This document shows positions 34,048 through 45,179 of a stretch of 64,000 nucleotides of DNA, in pieces. The translations under genes and the position numbers were made by a program. The stretch's first letter is position 1, and every line of letters starts with the position of its first letter. The stretch lies in the NCBI GenBank assembly GCA_965214205.1, contig OZ243941.1, forward strand, positions 2,232,001 through 2,296,000, in the 5' to 3' direction. Source of the DNA: G963663315 sp965214205 (GTDB taxonomy: Bacteria > Pseudomonadota > Gammaproteobacteria > Arenicellales > Poriferihabitantaceae). The notes below the pieces were generated by a model. It saw only the letters and a program-made list of their open reading frames with translations. It was not told the origin of the DNA and did not search any database.

Positions 34048-34962
34048 ATGGCGGATATAGTTTGTTTGGGCGAACCGCTCATTGAGTTCAATCAAAAGGA
34101 ACAAGGTGAAATCGTCAAGGGTTTCGGTGGGGACACTTCAAACTGTGCGATTTCAGCGGCCCGCCAAGGCGCAAATGTCGCTTATATCTCCCGTATCGGA
34201 AGTGACCGATTCGGAGACGACCTGATTGCGTTATGGGAAGAAGAAGGAATCGACACATCGCAAATCACTCGGGATTCGACCGCTCCTACAGGAATATATT
34301 TTGTTTCGCATGATGAACAGGGGCATCACTTCTCATATTACCGAAAACACTCAGCCGCAACAAAAATCAAACCACAGCATTTGTCACCCTCATATATCGC
34401 AGACGCGCAAATTCTCCACGTTTCAGCCATAAGCCAGGCGATCAGTTCATCCGCGGCGGACTCGGTATTTGCCGCAATCGAGATCGCAAACAACAATGGG
34501 ACCAGACTTTCGTATGATACAAACCTGAGGTTGAACCTGTGGCCCGAGGAAAGAGCGCGGGCAATCGTACATGAAGCGATGAAACACTGTTATATTGCCC
34601 TGCCAAGCATTGAGGACGCGAAAGTTTTGTCAAAATTAGCCGACCCTGACCGGATTGTCGATTTTTATCACGATCTGGGCGCTGAAATAGTGGTTCTGAA
34701 ACTGGATCGCGAAGGCGCTATTGTCTCTACCGATTCGAAACGAAAAAAAGTCGCTGGCATCCGGGTAAACAGTATCGACGCAAATGGCGCGGGGGATACT
34801 TTTGCGGGAGCCATACTGGCTGAACTGGTCAGAGGCCAGGACCCCTTTGAGGCGACTGCATACGCGAACATTGCAGCGGCGTTATCGACCTGCTCGGATG
34901 GCGCGGTAAATGCAATACCCAATCGCTCACAAACTGAAGCATTTTTCAGTTCCGGCAAATAG
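34048..34962 (+). CDS. kdgK: 2-keto-3-deoxygluconate kinase (PfkB family)
   Basis: The 304-residue sugar kinase begins ADIVCLGEPLIEFNQKEQG and has the KDG-kinase pattern GGDTSNCAISAARQGANVAYISRIG and TGIYFVSHDEQG..FSYYRKHSAA. The ATP/catalytic loop reads DANGAGDTFAG (about residues 246-256), where many PfkB members have DTTGAGD. It would phosphorylate KDG to KDPG for the adjacent aldolase. It overlaps no gene and ends 34 bp before the APH-fold kinase start. Confidence 0.9.
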   Translation: MADIVCLGEPLIEFNQKEQGEIVKGFGGDTSNCAISAARQGANVAYISRIGSDRFGDDLIALWEEEGIDTSQITRDSTAPTGIYFVSHDEQGHHFSYYRKHSAATKIKPQHLSPSYIADAQILHVSAISQAISSSAADSVFAAIEIANNNGTRLSYDTNLRLNLWPEERARAIVHEAMKHCYIALPSIEDAKVLSKLADPDRIVDFYHDLGAEIVVLKLDREGAIVSTDSKRKKVAGIRVNSIDANGAGDTFAGAILAELVRGQDPFEATAYANIAAALSTCSDGAVNAIPNRSQTEAFFSSGK

Positions 34963-34996
34963 ATATCTACTTCTGCGGTCAACGAACGCCGCCATA

Positions 34997-36007
34997 ATGA
35001 ACAACAACGACCACCATCGCTATTCGAACTTGATCGAAGAGCTTGGTTTGGGACGCAGGGAGGATATCCGGACCATTGACCCTTTGTCCGGCGGTGTCTC
35101 TTCCAACATCGTCAGGGTAACCGTGGGAGGCCAGACATTTTGCCTGAAGTGCGCCCTCGAAAAATTGAGAGTTGAACAGGAATGGCGAGCGCCGGTCCAT
35201 CGAAACGCGGCGGAATATGCTTGGCTGGAAGTGGCGTCCCGGGTAAATCCGACGGGCTCGGTAAAATTACTCGGGAAGTCGAATGAAGAGCCCTGCTATG
35301 CCATGGAGTACATGGGAGGGAGCGGTATCTACCTGTGGAAAACTCGCTTGCTGGCAGGGATGGTTTCAACTACTGAAGCGCAGAGAGTTGGCGAATCCAT
35401 AGGCCGGATCCATTCAGCATCGACCCGCAAAGAGTTTTCGACCCTCGCATTTGAAAACCGCGATGATTTTCACCAAATTCGCCTGGACCCCTACCTGATT
35501 TTCACTGCATCCAGGCACCCTCAACTTGCGGATGTCCTGCTCCGGATGGCAGAGCGGCTCTATGAAGCAGACTCGGTATTGATTCACGGAGATGTCAGCC
35601 CCAAGAACATCCTGTTTCGCGGCGGCCATCCTGTTATATTGGATGCGGAATGCGCCACCATGGGCGACCCCTGCTTCGATTTGGCGTTTTGCCTGAACCA
35701 CCTGATATTGAAGGCAATTCACCTCCCGGCAATTCGCCGGAAACTATTCGAAAGCGCGGTACTACTGTGGGACGCATACGCCTCCGGGGTTGACTGGGAG
35801 GACGCGGATCAACTTCAGATGAGGGTTTGCGATCTTCTACCCATACTGATGCTGGCCCGGATCGATGGCAAATCACCTGTTGAGTATCTGAATAAAAATA
35901 ACCGCGAACAGGTACGAAATATTTCAATTCAAATGATCAAAAAAAGATCAACCGATCTGCGAAGTCTGTTTGGTTGTATTTCATCAGAACTGGAGAGAAT
36001 CCCCTGA
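34997..36007 (+). CDS. APH-fold small-molecule kinase of unknown substrate
   Basis: The 336-residue protein has the aminoglycoside/choline/methylthioribose kinase fold. GGVSSNIVRVTVGGQTFCLK is the nucleotide loop and catalytic Lys region. HGDVSPKNILF (His197, Asp199, Asn204) is the catalytic loop and VILDAE (Asp216) the metal site, followed by GDPCFDLAFCLNHL. The start at 34997 was chosen because the longer frame overlaps kdgK and lacks family similarity. Its stop TGA overlaps the ATG of the enolase-like gene by one base, so the two are translationally coupled. Antibiotic resistance is unlikely in this context; phosphorylation of a sugar-derived acid or alcohol is inferred. Confidence 0.82.
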   Translation: MNNNDHHRYSNLIEELGLGRREDIRTIDPLSGGVSSNIVRVTVGGQTFCLKCALEKLRVEQEWRAPVHRNAAEYAWLEVASRVNPTGSVKLLGKSNEEPCYAMEYMGGSGIYLWKTRLLAGMVSTTEAQRVGESIGRIHSASTRKEFSTLAFENRDDFHQIRLDPYLIFTASRHPQLADVLLRMAERLYEADSVLIHGDVSPKNILFRGGHPVILDAECATMGDPCFDLAFCLNHLILKAIHLPAIRRKLFESAVLLWDAYASGVDWEDADQLQMRVCDLLPILMLARIDGKSPVEYLNKNNREQVRNISIQMIKKRSTDLRSLFGCISSELERIP

Positions 36008-37320
36008 TGACCGCAATTACAAACATTGTCAGCAGGAGAGTTTGGGATTCGAGGGGAAATCCAACAGTCGAAGTGGATGTCATACTGGAAGACGGAGTTG
36101 CAGGCCGCGCAATTGCGCCGGCAGGAGCATCGAGAGGCGCTCGGGAAGCGATTGACCTGAGAGATGGCGGTCAATCGCTGCGGGGGATGAATGTGCAACG
36201 GGCCTTGAAGTCCGTAAATGAACGCATCGCCCCTGCGCTGACCGGCTTGGACGTCGAAGATCAGGCTGGCATCGACAAAGCCATGTTGGACCTGGACCAG
36301 ACGCCGATGAAATCCGTATTGGGTGGTAACGCTACAATAGCCGTATCTCTTGCCGCCGTTCACGCCGCGGCAAAATCCTCAAACACTCCCCTTTGGCGGC
36401 ACATAGCGGATGTATTCGGATATAAGCCCCTGATCCCTTTGCCGGAAATTCAGATTTTCGGAGGTGGAGCGCATGCCGCCCAACGGGTTGATATCCAGGA
36501 CTTCATGGTGATGGTTCCCGGCGCATCCAGTTTCGAAGAGGTCATGGAAATCACCAGCGAAATCTATTTTGCCGCAGGCGATATTATGAAAAGGCGCGGT
36601 CTGTTGGCAGGTGTTGCGGATGAAGGAGGATGGTGGCCGGAATTTCGAGGGAACGAAGAGGCGCTGGAGACACTGGTTCAGGCCATCGAAATCGCGGGAG
36701 AGAAACCGGGAGACCGCGTTGTTATCTCACTGGATGTTGCCGCCTCTGAGTTTAAGGATGGAGACAGGTATCGACTGGCGCTGGATGACCGGGAACTGGA
36801 TAGCCCGGCGCTCATCGAAATGCTTGGGAAGTGGCTGGATGATTATCCGATCGCTTCAATTGAAGACCCGCTCGCGGAAGATGATGTCGAGGGTATGGTT
36901 GAATTCACTCAACGTTTTGGTGACCATGTGCTAATCATAGGCGATGACTATGTGGTCACCAACGCAGGTTTAATTGAGCGGGCATCCCGGGACGGCGCCT
37001 GCAACACGGCATTACTCAAAGTCAATCAGGCGGGAACGCTGACAGAGACAGTAGCCGCTTATGAGGCTGCCAATTCGGCAGGCTGGAAATCAGTCGTTTC
37101 CTCCAGATCAGGAGAAACGGAAGATGTCACTATAAGCCATTTGGCGACAGGGTTGGGCAACGGCCAACTCAAAGTGGGTTCCTTTACCCGGTCAGAGCGC
37201 ATGGCCAAGTGGAATGAATGCCTGCGCATACAGGAAACGCTGGGCGTCACCGCTTTTGCCGGAGGCGCTGCCCTGGATGGAACCTGGTGGCAAAAGAATC
37301 AAGGCCGGAAGAAAGTCTGA
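36007..37320 (+). CDS. Divergent enolase (phosphopyruvate hydratase homologue)
   Basis: The 437-residue protein aligns along its whole length with enolase: DSRGNPTVEVDV, DEGGWWPEF (Glu206), LDVAASEF (Asp243), IEDPLAEDD (Glu286), IGDDYVVTN (Asp313), LLKVNQAGTLTE (Lys338) and GQLKVGS (Lys389). Metal ligands, the Lys base and the phosphate-binding Arg367-Ser368 are kept. The positions that handle the C3-OH leaving group differ: yeast Glu168 is Asp165 here (QDFM) and His373 is Ser366 (VSSRSGETED). The loop PSGASTG reads PAGASRG. It is therefore probably not the glycolytic enolase but a paralogue for another phosphorylated hydroxy acid. It is coupled to the APH-fold kinase gene. Confidence 0.85.
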   Translation: MTAITNIVSRRVWDSRGNPTVEVDVILEDGVAGRAIAPAGASRGAREAIDLRDGGQSLRGMNVQRALKSVNERIAPALTGLDVEDQAGIDKAMLDLDQTPMKSVLGGNATIAVSLAAVHAAAKSSNTPLWRHIADVFGYKPLIPLPEIQIFGGGAHAAQRVDIQDFMVMVPGASSFEEVMEITSEIYFAAGDIMKRRGLLAGVADEGGWWPEFRGNEEALETLVQAIEIAGEKPGDRVVISLDVAASEFKDGDRYRLALDDRELDSPALIEMLGKWLDDYPIASIEDPLAEDDVEGMVEFTQRFGDHVLIIGDDYVVTNAGLIERASRDGACNTALLKVNQAGTLTETVAAYEAANSAGWKSVVSSRSGETEDVTISHLATGLGNGQLKVGSFTRSERMAKWNECLRIQETLGVTAFAGGAALDGTWWQKNQGRKKV

Positions 37321-37354
37321 GGATGGTCAAATTGGCTCGAATAAGGTCCCGGAC

Positions 37355-38530
37355 TTGACATACACAACAGAGAAATTCCTGTCACACGGCTTCCGGCCTT
37401 TCTTCCTGTTGGCCGGGCTGTGGGCGCTGATCGGCATGGCGCTCTGGTTGACGATGTTGCGGGGGCATATCATTCTGCCGAGCGCGTTCGACCCGGTGTC
37501 GTGGCATGCGCATGAAACACTGTTCGGCTATCTGGGAGCGGCGCTCGCCGGATTCCTGTTGACTGCCGCGCCCAACTGGACAGGACGCCCACCGCTTTCC
37601 GGGTGGCCTTTGCTGGGGCTGGTCACACTCTGGCTGTTCGGCCGGGTTGCTATTGCCGTGTCGGACCAGATGTCGCCCTTGACAGTCGCCGCGCTTGACC
37701 TCTCCTGCCATATCGTTCTGGTCGGCTACATGTTGCGCGAAATCGTCGCGACCAGCAACTGGCGGAACCTCGCGGTCATCGCGGTCATCGCCATATTTAT
37801 CATCGGCAACGGGCTGTTCCATTGGCAAGCCGCCCACGGCGGCTATGCGGCGTCGGGTTATGGGTTGCGCCTTGGCCTCGCCGCTGCAATCATGATGATC
37901 TCGCTTATTGGCGGGCGCATCGTACCCTTGTTTACCCGCAACTGGCTGGCGGCGCAAGGCCGCGAGACCCTGCCCGCAAAATTCGGACGACTCGACCAGC
38001 TTGCCCTCGCCCTTACCCTGCTCGCCCTGCTTGCCTGGGTTGCCCTCCCCGTTGCGGCGGCAACAGGAGGGCTCCTGCTCGCCTCGGGCCTTGTACAAAG
38101 CGGGCGACTCTTGCGCTGGCGTGGCCAGGACACGCACCGTGAACCCTTACTCTGGATTCTGCACCTGGGATACGCCTTTGTGCCGCTCGGAATGCTGGCG
38201 CTGGCGGCGGCAATCCTGTTGCCCGGTACAATCCCGTCCGCGTCTGCCCAGCATATCTGGATGGCCGGCGCCATCGGCGTCATGACCCTCGCTGTGATGA
38301 CCCGCGCAACGCTGGGACACACCGGGCAGAAGTTGACGGCAGGCGCAGGAACCGTAGTAGTCTACCTGCTGGTCATCGCCTCGGCGCTGATCCGGCTTGC
38401 GGGAGACGCGCTGCCGGAATGGAAGATGCTACTCTGGACTCTATCAGCCATCCTCTGGTGCTGCGGATTCGCCGGGTTCGCGCTGCTCTACGGACGCCTG
38501 CTGGTTGCCCCGGCCCAGCGGAACTCTTGA
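37355..38530 (+). CDS. NnrS family membrane protein
   Basis: This 391-residue protein has about twelve hydrophobic segments with the NnrS hallmarks: FLSHGFRPFFLLAGLWAL, SWHAHETLFGYLGAALAGFLLTA, and the PNWTGRPPL and GGRIVPLFTRNWL motifs. NnrS is a heme/copper membrane protein linked to nitric oxide tolerance. The frame is open back into the enolase gene, but family similarity begins near 37355, where a TTG is preceded by AAGG 8 bases upstream. No ATG is available, so the start is uncertain. Its stop lies 4 bp from the convergent tRNA gene. Confidence 0.85.
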   Translation: MTYTTEKFLSHGFRPFFLLAGLWALIGMALWLTMLRGHIILPSAFDPVSWHAHETLFGYLGAALAGFLLTAAPNWTGRPPLSGWPLLGLVTLWLFGRVAIAVSDQMSPLTVAALDLSCHIVLVGYMLREIVATSNWRNLAVIAVIAIFIIGNGLFHWQAAHGGYAASGYGLRLGLAAAIMMISLIGGRIVPLFTRNWLAAQGRETLPAKFGRLDQLALALTLLALLAWVALPVAAATGGLLLASGLVQSGRLLRWRGQDTHREPLLWILHLGYAFVPLGMLALAAAILLPGTIPSASAQHIWMAGAIGVMTLAVMTRATLGHTGQKLTAGAGTVVVYLLVIASALIRLAGDALPEWKMLLWTLSAILWCCGFAGFALLYGRLLVAPAQRNS

Positions 38531-38534
38531 AATA

Positions 38535-38611
38535 TGGTGGGCCCGGTAGGACTTGAACCTACGACCAATGGATTATGAGTCCACTGCTCTAACCAACTGA
38601 GCTACAGGCCC
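38535..38611 (-). tRNA. tRNA-Ile2 with CAU anticodon (lysidine type)
   Basis: The 77-base cloverleaf, with CCA encoded (38535-38537), folds completely: a 7-bp acceptor, the D arm GCTC/GAGC, an anticodon stem and a TTCAAGT T-loop. The anticodon CAT is at plus-strand 38575-38577. The acceptor positions 4-5 are C-C paired with G68-G69, and the anticodon loop flank is GGACTCATAATCC. These are features of tRNA-Ile2, which TilS converts to lysidine to read AUA, and not of elongator tRNA-Met. The place downstream of rpoD matches ileX in E. coli. Confidence 0.93.
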
Positions 38612-38673
38612 GTATCGATAGGGATATGTTTCCGGTCAGGAATACCGGGATGTCTGTCGGCTGCCGATGGCCG

Positions 38674-40629
<1,956 letters not shown>

Positions 40630-40731
40630 TAGGCTCTGAAAGTTCAAAAAAAGCAACCGCATATTATACCCTGAAACCAGGGGAAAAGCAATCGAAATTC
40701 AGGCCTGTCCTCTTAAAGTACAGCACGATCA

Positions 40732-42513
40732 TCAACCCCGCGGACTCCGGACTCTTGTTTTCAGCAGTTCATTCAGTTCTTTCGATTCTTCCGGGGTCAG
40801 CTCCGATTGCCGCGCCTTTTCCAGCAATTTCCGTCTGTGCAAATCGTAATGCTCTTCGAGCAGATGGCTCAGGGTATCCCTGAATTGCTTCTCCAGCACA
40901 TTCTCGTCAATCAGGTTGGAACGCATCGCCAGTTTCCCCAGATAACCATGCGCCGGCGTCTCCCGGAAAGACTCCAGCAACCCGGCGGTAGTCAGGTCGG
41001 GCTGGTTCCTGGACCGTTCAATGATTTCTGTCAGGACATCCGCTCCGGGGATTTGCAGTTGCTTCAACTCGCCCGGATTGTCCACTGATTGCGTCAGTCC
41101 GGGATTTTGCAGGAGCAGGCTGACGGCGAGCGCCAGCGGGGATATCTGACCATCCTGGACCTGCCCGGCTTGCGGGCGCCCCCTCAATCCCGGCGACGCC
41201 CCGCCGGTCGATGCGGCTATTTCCGCGAACCGGCTTTCGGGCAGCCCGGTCAATGACGCGAGCTCTGAATTCATCATATCCCTGAATACCCCGTCCGGCA
41301 ACTGTTCAATCAATGGCAACGCCTGGTTGACCAGAGACGCCTTGCCGTCCGCCCGGTTCATGTCCACCCGGGAGGTCAGGGTATTGAACAGAAAATCAGG
41401 TAACGACAGCGCGTTGTCCACCCTTTCAATGAACGCCTCGGCGCCTTCGGCGCGCACCATGGTATCCGGGTCCTGGCCTTCGGGCAGAAACAGGAATCCG
41501 GCCTGGCGGCCATCCCGCATTTCAGGAAGCGAAACCTCCATCGCCTTCCAGGCCGCGTCCCGGCCCGCGCGGTCGCCGTCAAAACAAAATACGATTTCCG
41601 GCGCCAAGCGGAACAGGCGTTGCAGGTGGGTTCGAGTGGTCGCGGTTCCAAGAGTCGCTACCGCGTTGTTCACCCCGAACTGGGCCAGACTGACCACATC
41701 CATATAGCCCTCCACCACAATGCTTTTGTTCCGGATACCGGTCTCCCGGCGGGCGCGATGCAGTCCGTAGAGTTCCGCGCCCTTGTGAAATAACGGGGTT
41801 TCCGGGGAGTTCAGGTATTTGGGGTTGCCGTCACCCAGCGCCCGGCCGCCAAAGCCGGCGACCCGGCCTCTGTGATCTTCAATCGGGAACATGACGCGCC
41901 CCCGAAATCGGTCGTAGTACCGGGCCTTTTCATCGCCTTCCTTCTGTTTGATCAGTCCTGCCTTAAGTAATTGCTCCCGTAACCGGGCGCTGGCGCCGAG
42001 AGCGTCGGTCAGACCGCTCCAACTGTCCGGGGCATACCCGATCCCGAAGTCCGCGGCCACCTTGCCGTCCAGCCCCCTGGATTTCAGGTAGTCAATAGCC
42101 CGCTTGGCTTCGGGATGGTTTCGCAACTGTTTTTGAAACCAGCGATTCGCCTGTTCGATCACTTCCCGTCGCTGGTCCTGACTTTCCCTGTCGGGGGATG
42201 GCCTCGCAAAGCCTCTGTCCGGCAGTTCCATTCCGACTCCGTTGGCCAGGTCTTCGACCGCTTCCACAAACCCCAGGTTGGCATAGTCCATCAGAAATCC
42301 GATCACGGTGCCGTGTGCGCCGCAACCGAAACAATGATAGAACTGTTTAACGGGGCTGACCGTAAACGACGGGGTTTTCTCTTCATGAAAAGGGCAGCAG
42401 GCGATATATTCCCGGCCTTTGCGAGTCAGGGGCACCCGCCGGTCAATCACGTCAACAATATCTGCCCGGGCAATCAGGTCATCTATGAAGGATTTAGGAA
42501 TATTGCCTGCCAT
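40732..42513 (-). CDS. dnaG: DNA primase DnaG
   Basis: The 593-residue primase makes RNA primers for replication. It has the N-terminal zinc finger CCPFHEEKTPSF..FYHCFGCGAHG (about 39-65), the RNA polymerase core with the TOPRIM EGYMDV (about 266-271) and FCFDGDRAGRDAAWKA region, and a helicase-binding C-terminal domain. It begins the dnaG-rpoD macromolecular-synthesis unit. Unlike in E. coli, no rpsU (S21) gene precedes it: leuS is divergent 107 bp away. Confidence 0.97.
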   Translation of the reverse strand: MAGNIPKSFIDDLIARADIVDVIDRRVPLTRKGREYIACCPFHEEKTPSFTVSPVKQFYHCFGCGAHGTVIGFLMDYANLGFVEAVEDLANGVGMELPDRGFARPSPDRESQDQRREVIEQANRWFQKQLRNHPEAKRAIDYLKSRGLDGKVAADFGIGYAPDSWSGLTDALGASARLREQLLKAGLIKQKEGDEKARYYDRFRGRVMFPIEDHRGRVAGFGGRALGDGNPKYLNSPETPLFHKGAELYGLHRARRETGIRNKSIVVEGYMDVVSLAQFGVNNAVATLGTATTRTHLQRLFRLAPEIVFCFDGDRAGRDAAWKAMEVSLPEMRDGRQAGFLFLPEGQDPDTMVRAEGAEAFIERVDNALSLPDFLFNTLTSRVDMNRADGKASLVNQALPLIEQLPDGVFRDMMNSELASLTGLPESRFAEIAASTGGASPGLRGRPQAGQVQDGQISPLALAVSLLLQNPGLTQSVDNPGELKQLQIPGADVLTEIIERSRNQPDLTTAGLLESFRETPAHGYLGKLAMRSNLIDENVLEKQFRDTLSHLLEEHYDLHRRKLLEKARQSELTPEESKELNELLKTRVRSPRG

Positions 42514-42620
42514 ATCCTGAATTGTACTGTATACCGGAGAGCCGCTCGCCAGGATTATGTACGCATACCGGGTTAATCGGTTAGAATTCGTGCCCTTGAA
42601 CAGTTCGAACCCGCTTCCTT

Positions 42621-45092
42621 ATGATCGACAAATACAACCCTGCTGAAATCGAGTCCGCGGCCCAGCAATACTGGGACGACAGACAAAGCTTTGCAGTGTC
42701 GGAAGATACGGATCGTGAAAAATACTACTGTCTTTCCATGCTACCCTACCCTTCAGGGAAGTTGCACATGGGGCATGTCCGCAATTATACCATCGGCGAT
42801 GTGATCAGCCGTTATCAGCGTATGCTCGGCAAGAATGTATTGCAACCAATGGGTTGGGACGCCTTCGGATTACCCGCGGAGAACGCTGCGATCGCACATC
42901 GGACACCGCCGGCAAAATGGACCAACGCGAACATTGATTACATGCGAACCCAGTTAAAACGCCTCGGCTTTGGTTACGACTGGAATCGTGAACTGTCCAC
43001 CTGTTCACCCGAATACTATCGCTGGGAACAATGGTTCTTCAACAGGCTGCTTGAGAAAAACCTGGCCTACAAGAAAATGGCGGTGGTCAACTGGGACCCG
43101 GTGGAACAGACGGTACTCGCCAATGAGCAGGTCGAAAACGGCCGGGGCTGGCGTTCGGGGGCGATTGTAGAACGCCGGGAAGTCTCTCAATGGTTCATCC
43201 GGATTACCGATTACGCGGAAGAATTACTGGATGAAATCGACCGCCTTGAAGGCTGGCCGGACGCGGTTCGCACTATGCAGCGCAACTGGATCGGCCGTTC
43301 CGAAGGGGTTGAATTCTCATTCCGGATTGAGGGTGAAGAACCACTGGAAGTCTATACCACCCGGCCCGACACGATCATGGGAATCACCTTTATTTCGGTG
43401 GCCGCGGAACACCCCCTGGCATTGAAAGCGGCCGCGGACAATCCGGATGTGGCCGCGTTCGTCCAATCCTGCAAGAATGTCCATGCCACGGAAAAGGAGA
43501 TGGAAACCATGGAAAAGAAAGGCATTCCTCTCGGCATAACCGGGATTCACCCGGTCAGCGGCGAGAAAGTCGGCATCTGGGCGGCGAATTTTGTTCTGAT
43601 GGAATACGGTACCGGCGCCATCATGGCGGTACCTGCCCATGACCAGAGAGACTGGGAGTTCGCGACCAGACACGGCATCGAGATCAGGCCGGTAATCCGC
43701 CCCGCGGACGGCAGCGAACATGATTTCAGCCAATCCGCGCTGACTACAAAGGAAGGAGTCACATGCAACTCGGGAGCGTTCGACGGACTCGACTACGGCG
43801 CGGCCTGCGAGGCCGTTGCCGATTACCTCGAAACCCACAGAGTCGGCAGAAAAACCATAAACTACCGGCTGCGGGACTGGGGCGTATCTCGCCAGCGATA
43901 CTGGGGCTGCCCGATTCCGGTGGTATACGACGACGGTGAGGTATTTGCCGTACCCGACGACGAGTTGCCCGTACTGCTGCCGGAAGACGTCGAATTCTCC
44001 GGGGTCCAATCACCGATCCAGAATGATCCGGATTTTTATAACGCCACACTGCCCGACAGCGACCGGCCCGCCATACGCGAGACCGACACATTCGACACCT
44101 TTTTCGAGTCATCGTGGTATTACGCCCGTTATTGCTGTCCCGGCTCGGACCATGCGATGCTGGACGAGCGCGCCAATTACTGGCTCCCCGTGGACCAGTA
44201 TGTCGGAGGGATCGAACACGCCGTACTGCACCTGCTGTACGCGCGTTTCTTCCATAAACTGATGCGGGATGTCGGCCTGGTCGACAGTGATGAACCTTTC
44301 ACCAACCTGCTCTGCCAGGGTATGGTCCTGAAAGACGGCTCCAAGATGTCCAAATCAAAGAACAATACGGTCGATCCGCAGTCGATGATCGACAAGTATG
44401 GCGCGGACACGGTCCGGCTGTTCATGATGTTCGCATCGCCCCCGGAACAGCCGCTGGAGTGGAATGACGACGCGGTAGCGGGTTCCTTCCGTTTCCTGAA
44501 ACGCTGGTGGGCGCTGGTTCACCGCAGCATCGAATCGGTGGCGGAAGCCAGACGGTTATCGTCCGACCCGGACCGGGTCGCTGCGGGTAGCGTCGACCGG
44601 GAAGCCAGGGAGTTGCGCCGGATCACTCACCGGATTCTGGAAAAAGCGGACCGGGATTACCAGAGAATCCACTACAATACGGTGGTCGCTGGGGCGATGG
44701 AACTGCTCAATTCACTGGACCGGTTCGACCCCGGAAAAAATCAGGATTGCCGGTCGGCCTTTCGGGAAAGCCTGGTCATTCTGAACAAGATTCTGGCCCC
44801 CATCGCGCCGCACATTGCCCACCGGTTGTGGCATGTGATGGGAGAGGCCGGTGATGTGCTGGACGCGGACTGGCCCCGGGTGGACCGGCAGGCGCTGCAA
44901 AGCGATACGGTCAAATGGGTCATCCAGGTCAACGGCCGGCTGAGAAGCGAGATCGAACTGGCCGCCGATTGCAGCGAGCGGGAGATCCGCGACATGGCCG
45001 TAGCAGACCGCAGAATCCGGAATTTCATCGGAGACGCTGAAGTCAGAAAAATCATCATCGTCCCCGCAAAGCTGATCAATATCGTGATTTAG
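42621..45092 (+). CDS. leuS: Leucyl-tRNA synthetase
   Basis: The 823-residue class I synthetase has PYPSGKLHMGHVRNY (HIGH motif, about residues 41-55). A CP1 editing domain (about 220-410) contains the VYTTRPDTIMG motif and the AVPAHDQRDWEFA stretch with the editing Asp. DGSKMSKSKNN is the KMSKS loop and an anticodon-binding helical domain follows. It is first in the leuS-lptE-holA cluster. A TAGAAT -10-like hexamer lies at 42582-42587 upstream. Confidence 0.97.
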   Translation: MIDKYNPAEIESAAQQYWDDRQSFAVSEDTDREKYYCLSMLPYPSGKLHMGHVRNYTIGDVISRYQRMLGKNVLQPMGWDAFGLPAENAAIAHRTPPAKWTNANIDYMRTQLKRLGFGYDWNRELSTCSPEYYRWEQWFFNRLLEKNLAYKKMAVVNWDPVEQTVLANEQVENGRGWRSGAIVERREVSQWFIRITDYAEELLDEIDRLEGWPDAVRTMQRNWIGRSEGVEFSFRIEGEEPLEVYTTRPDTIMGITFISVAAEHPLALKAAADNPDVAAFVQSCKNVHATEKEMETMEKKGIPLGITGIHPVSGEKVGIWAANFVLMEYGTGAIMAVPAHDQRDWEFATRHGIEIRPVIRPADGSEHDFSQSALTTKEGVTCNSGAFDGLDYGAACEAVADYLETHRVGRKTINYRLRDWGVSRQRYWGCPIPVVYDDGEVFAVPDDELPVLLPEDVEFSGVQSPIQNDPDFYNATLPDSDRPAIRETDTFDTFFESSWYYARYCCPGSDHAMLDERANYWLPVDQYVGGIEHAVLHLLYARFFHKLMRDVGLVDSDEPFTNLLCQGMVLKDGSKMSKSKNNTVDPQSMIDKYGADTVRLFMMFASPPEQPLEWNDDAVAGSFRFLKRWWALVHRSIESVAEARRLSSDPDRVAAGSVDREARELRRITHRILEKADRDYQRIHYNTVVAGAMELLNSLDRFDPGKNQDCRSAFRESLVILNKILAPIAPHIAHRLWHVMGEAGDVLDADWPRVDRQALQSDTVKWVIQVNGRLRSEIELAADCSEREIRDMAVADRRIRNFIGDAEVRKIIIVPAKLINIVI

Positions 45093-45179
45093 CGGAAAAT
45101 GTGTCAGACGGCTATCCTGTTCAGGCAGACCTTGCCGTATAATCACGGCAATTGAAAATCACCCGATTCTGGACGCTCC

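Noticed and set aside
38535..38611. Reading the CAU tRNA as elongator or initiator tRNA-Met
   Set aside because: C4-G69 and C5-G68 pairs and the GGACTCATAATCC anticodon arm match tRNA-Ile2. Elongator tRNA-Met has U-A type pairs at these places, and the initiator has a mismatched first pair and three G-C pairs in the anticodon stem.
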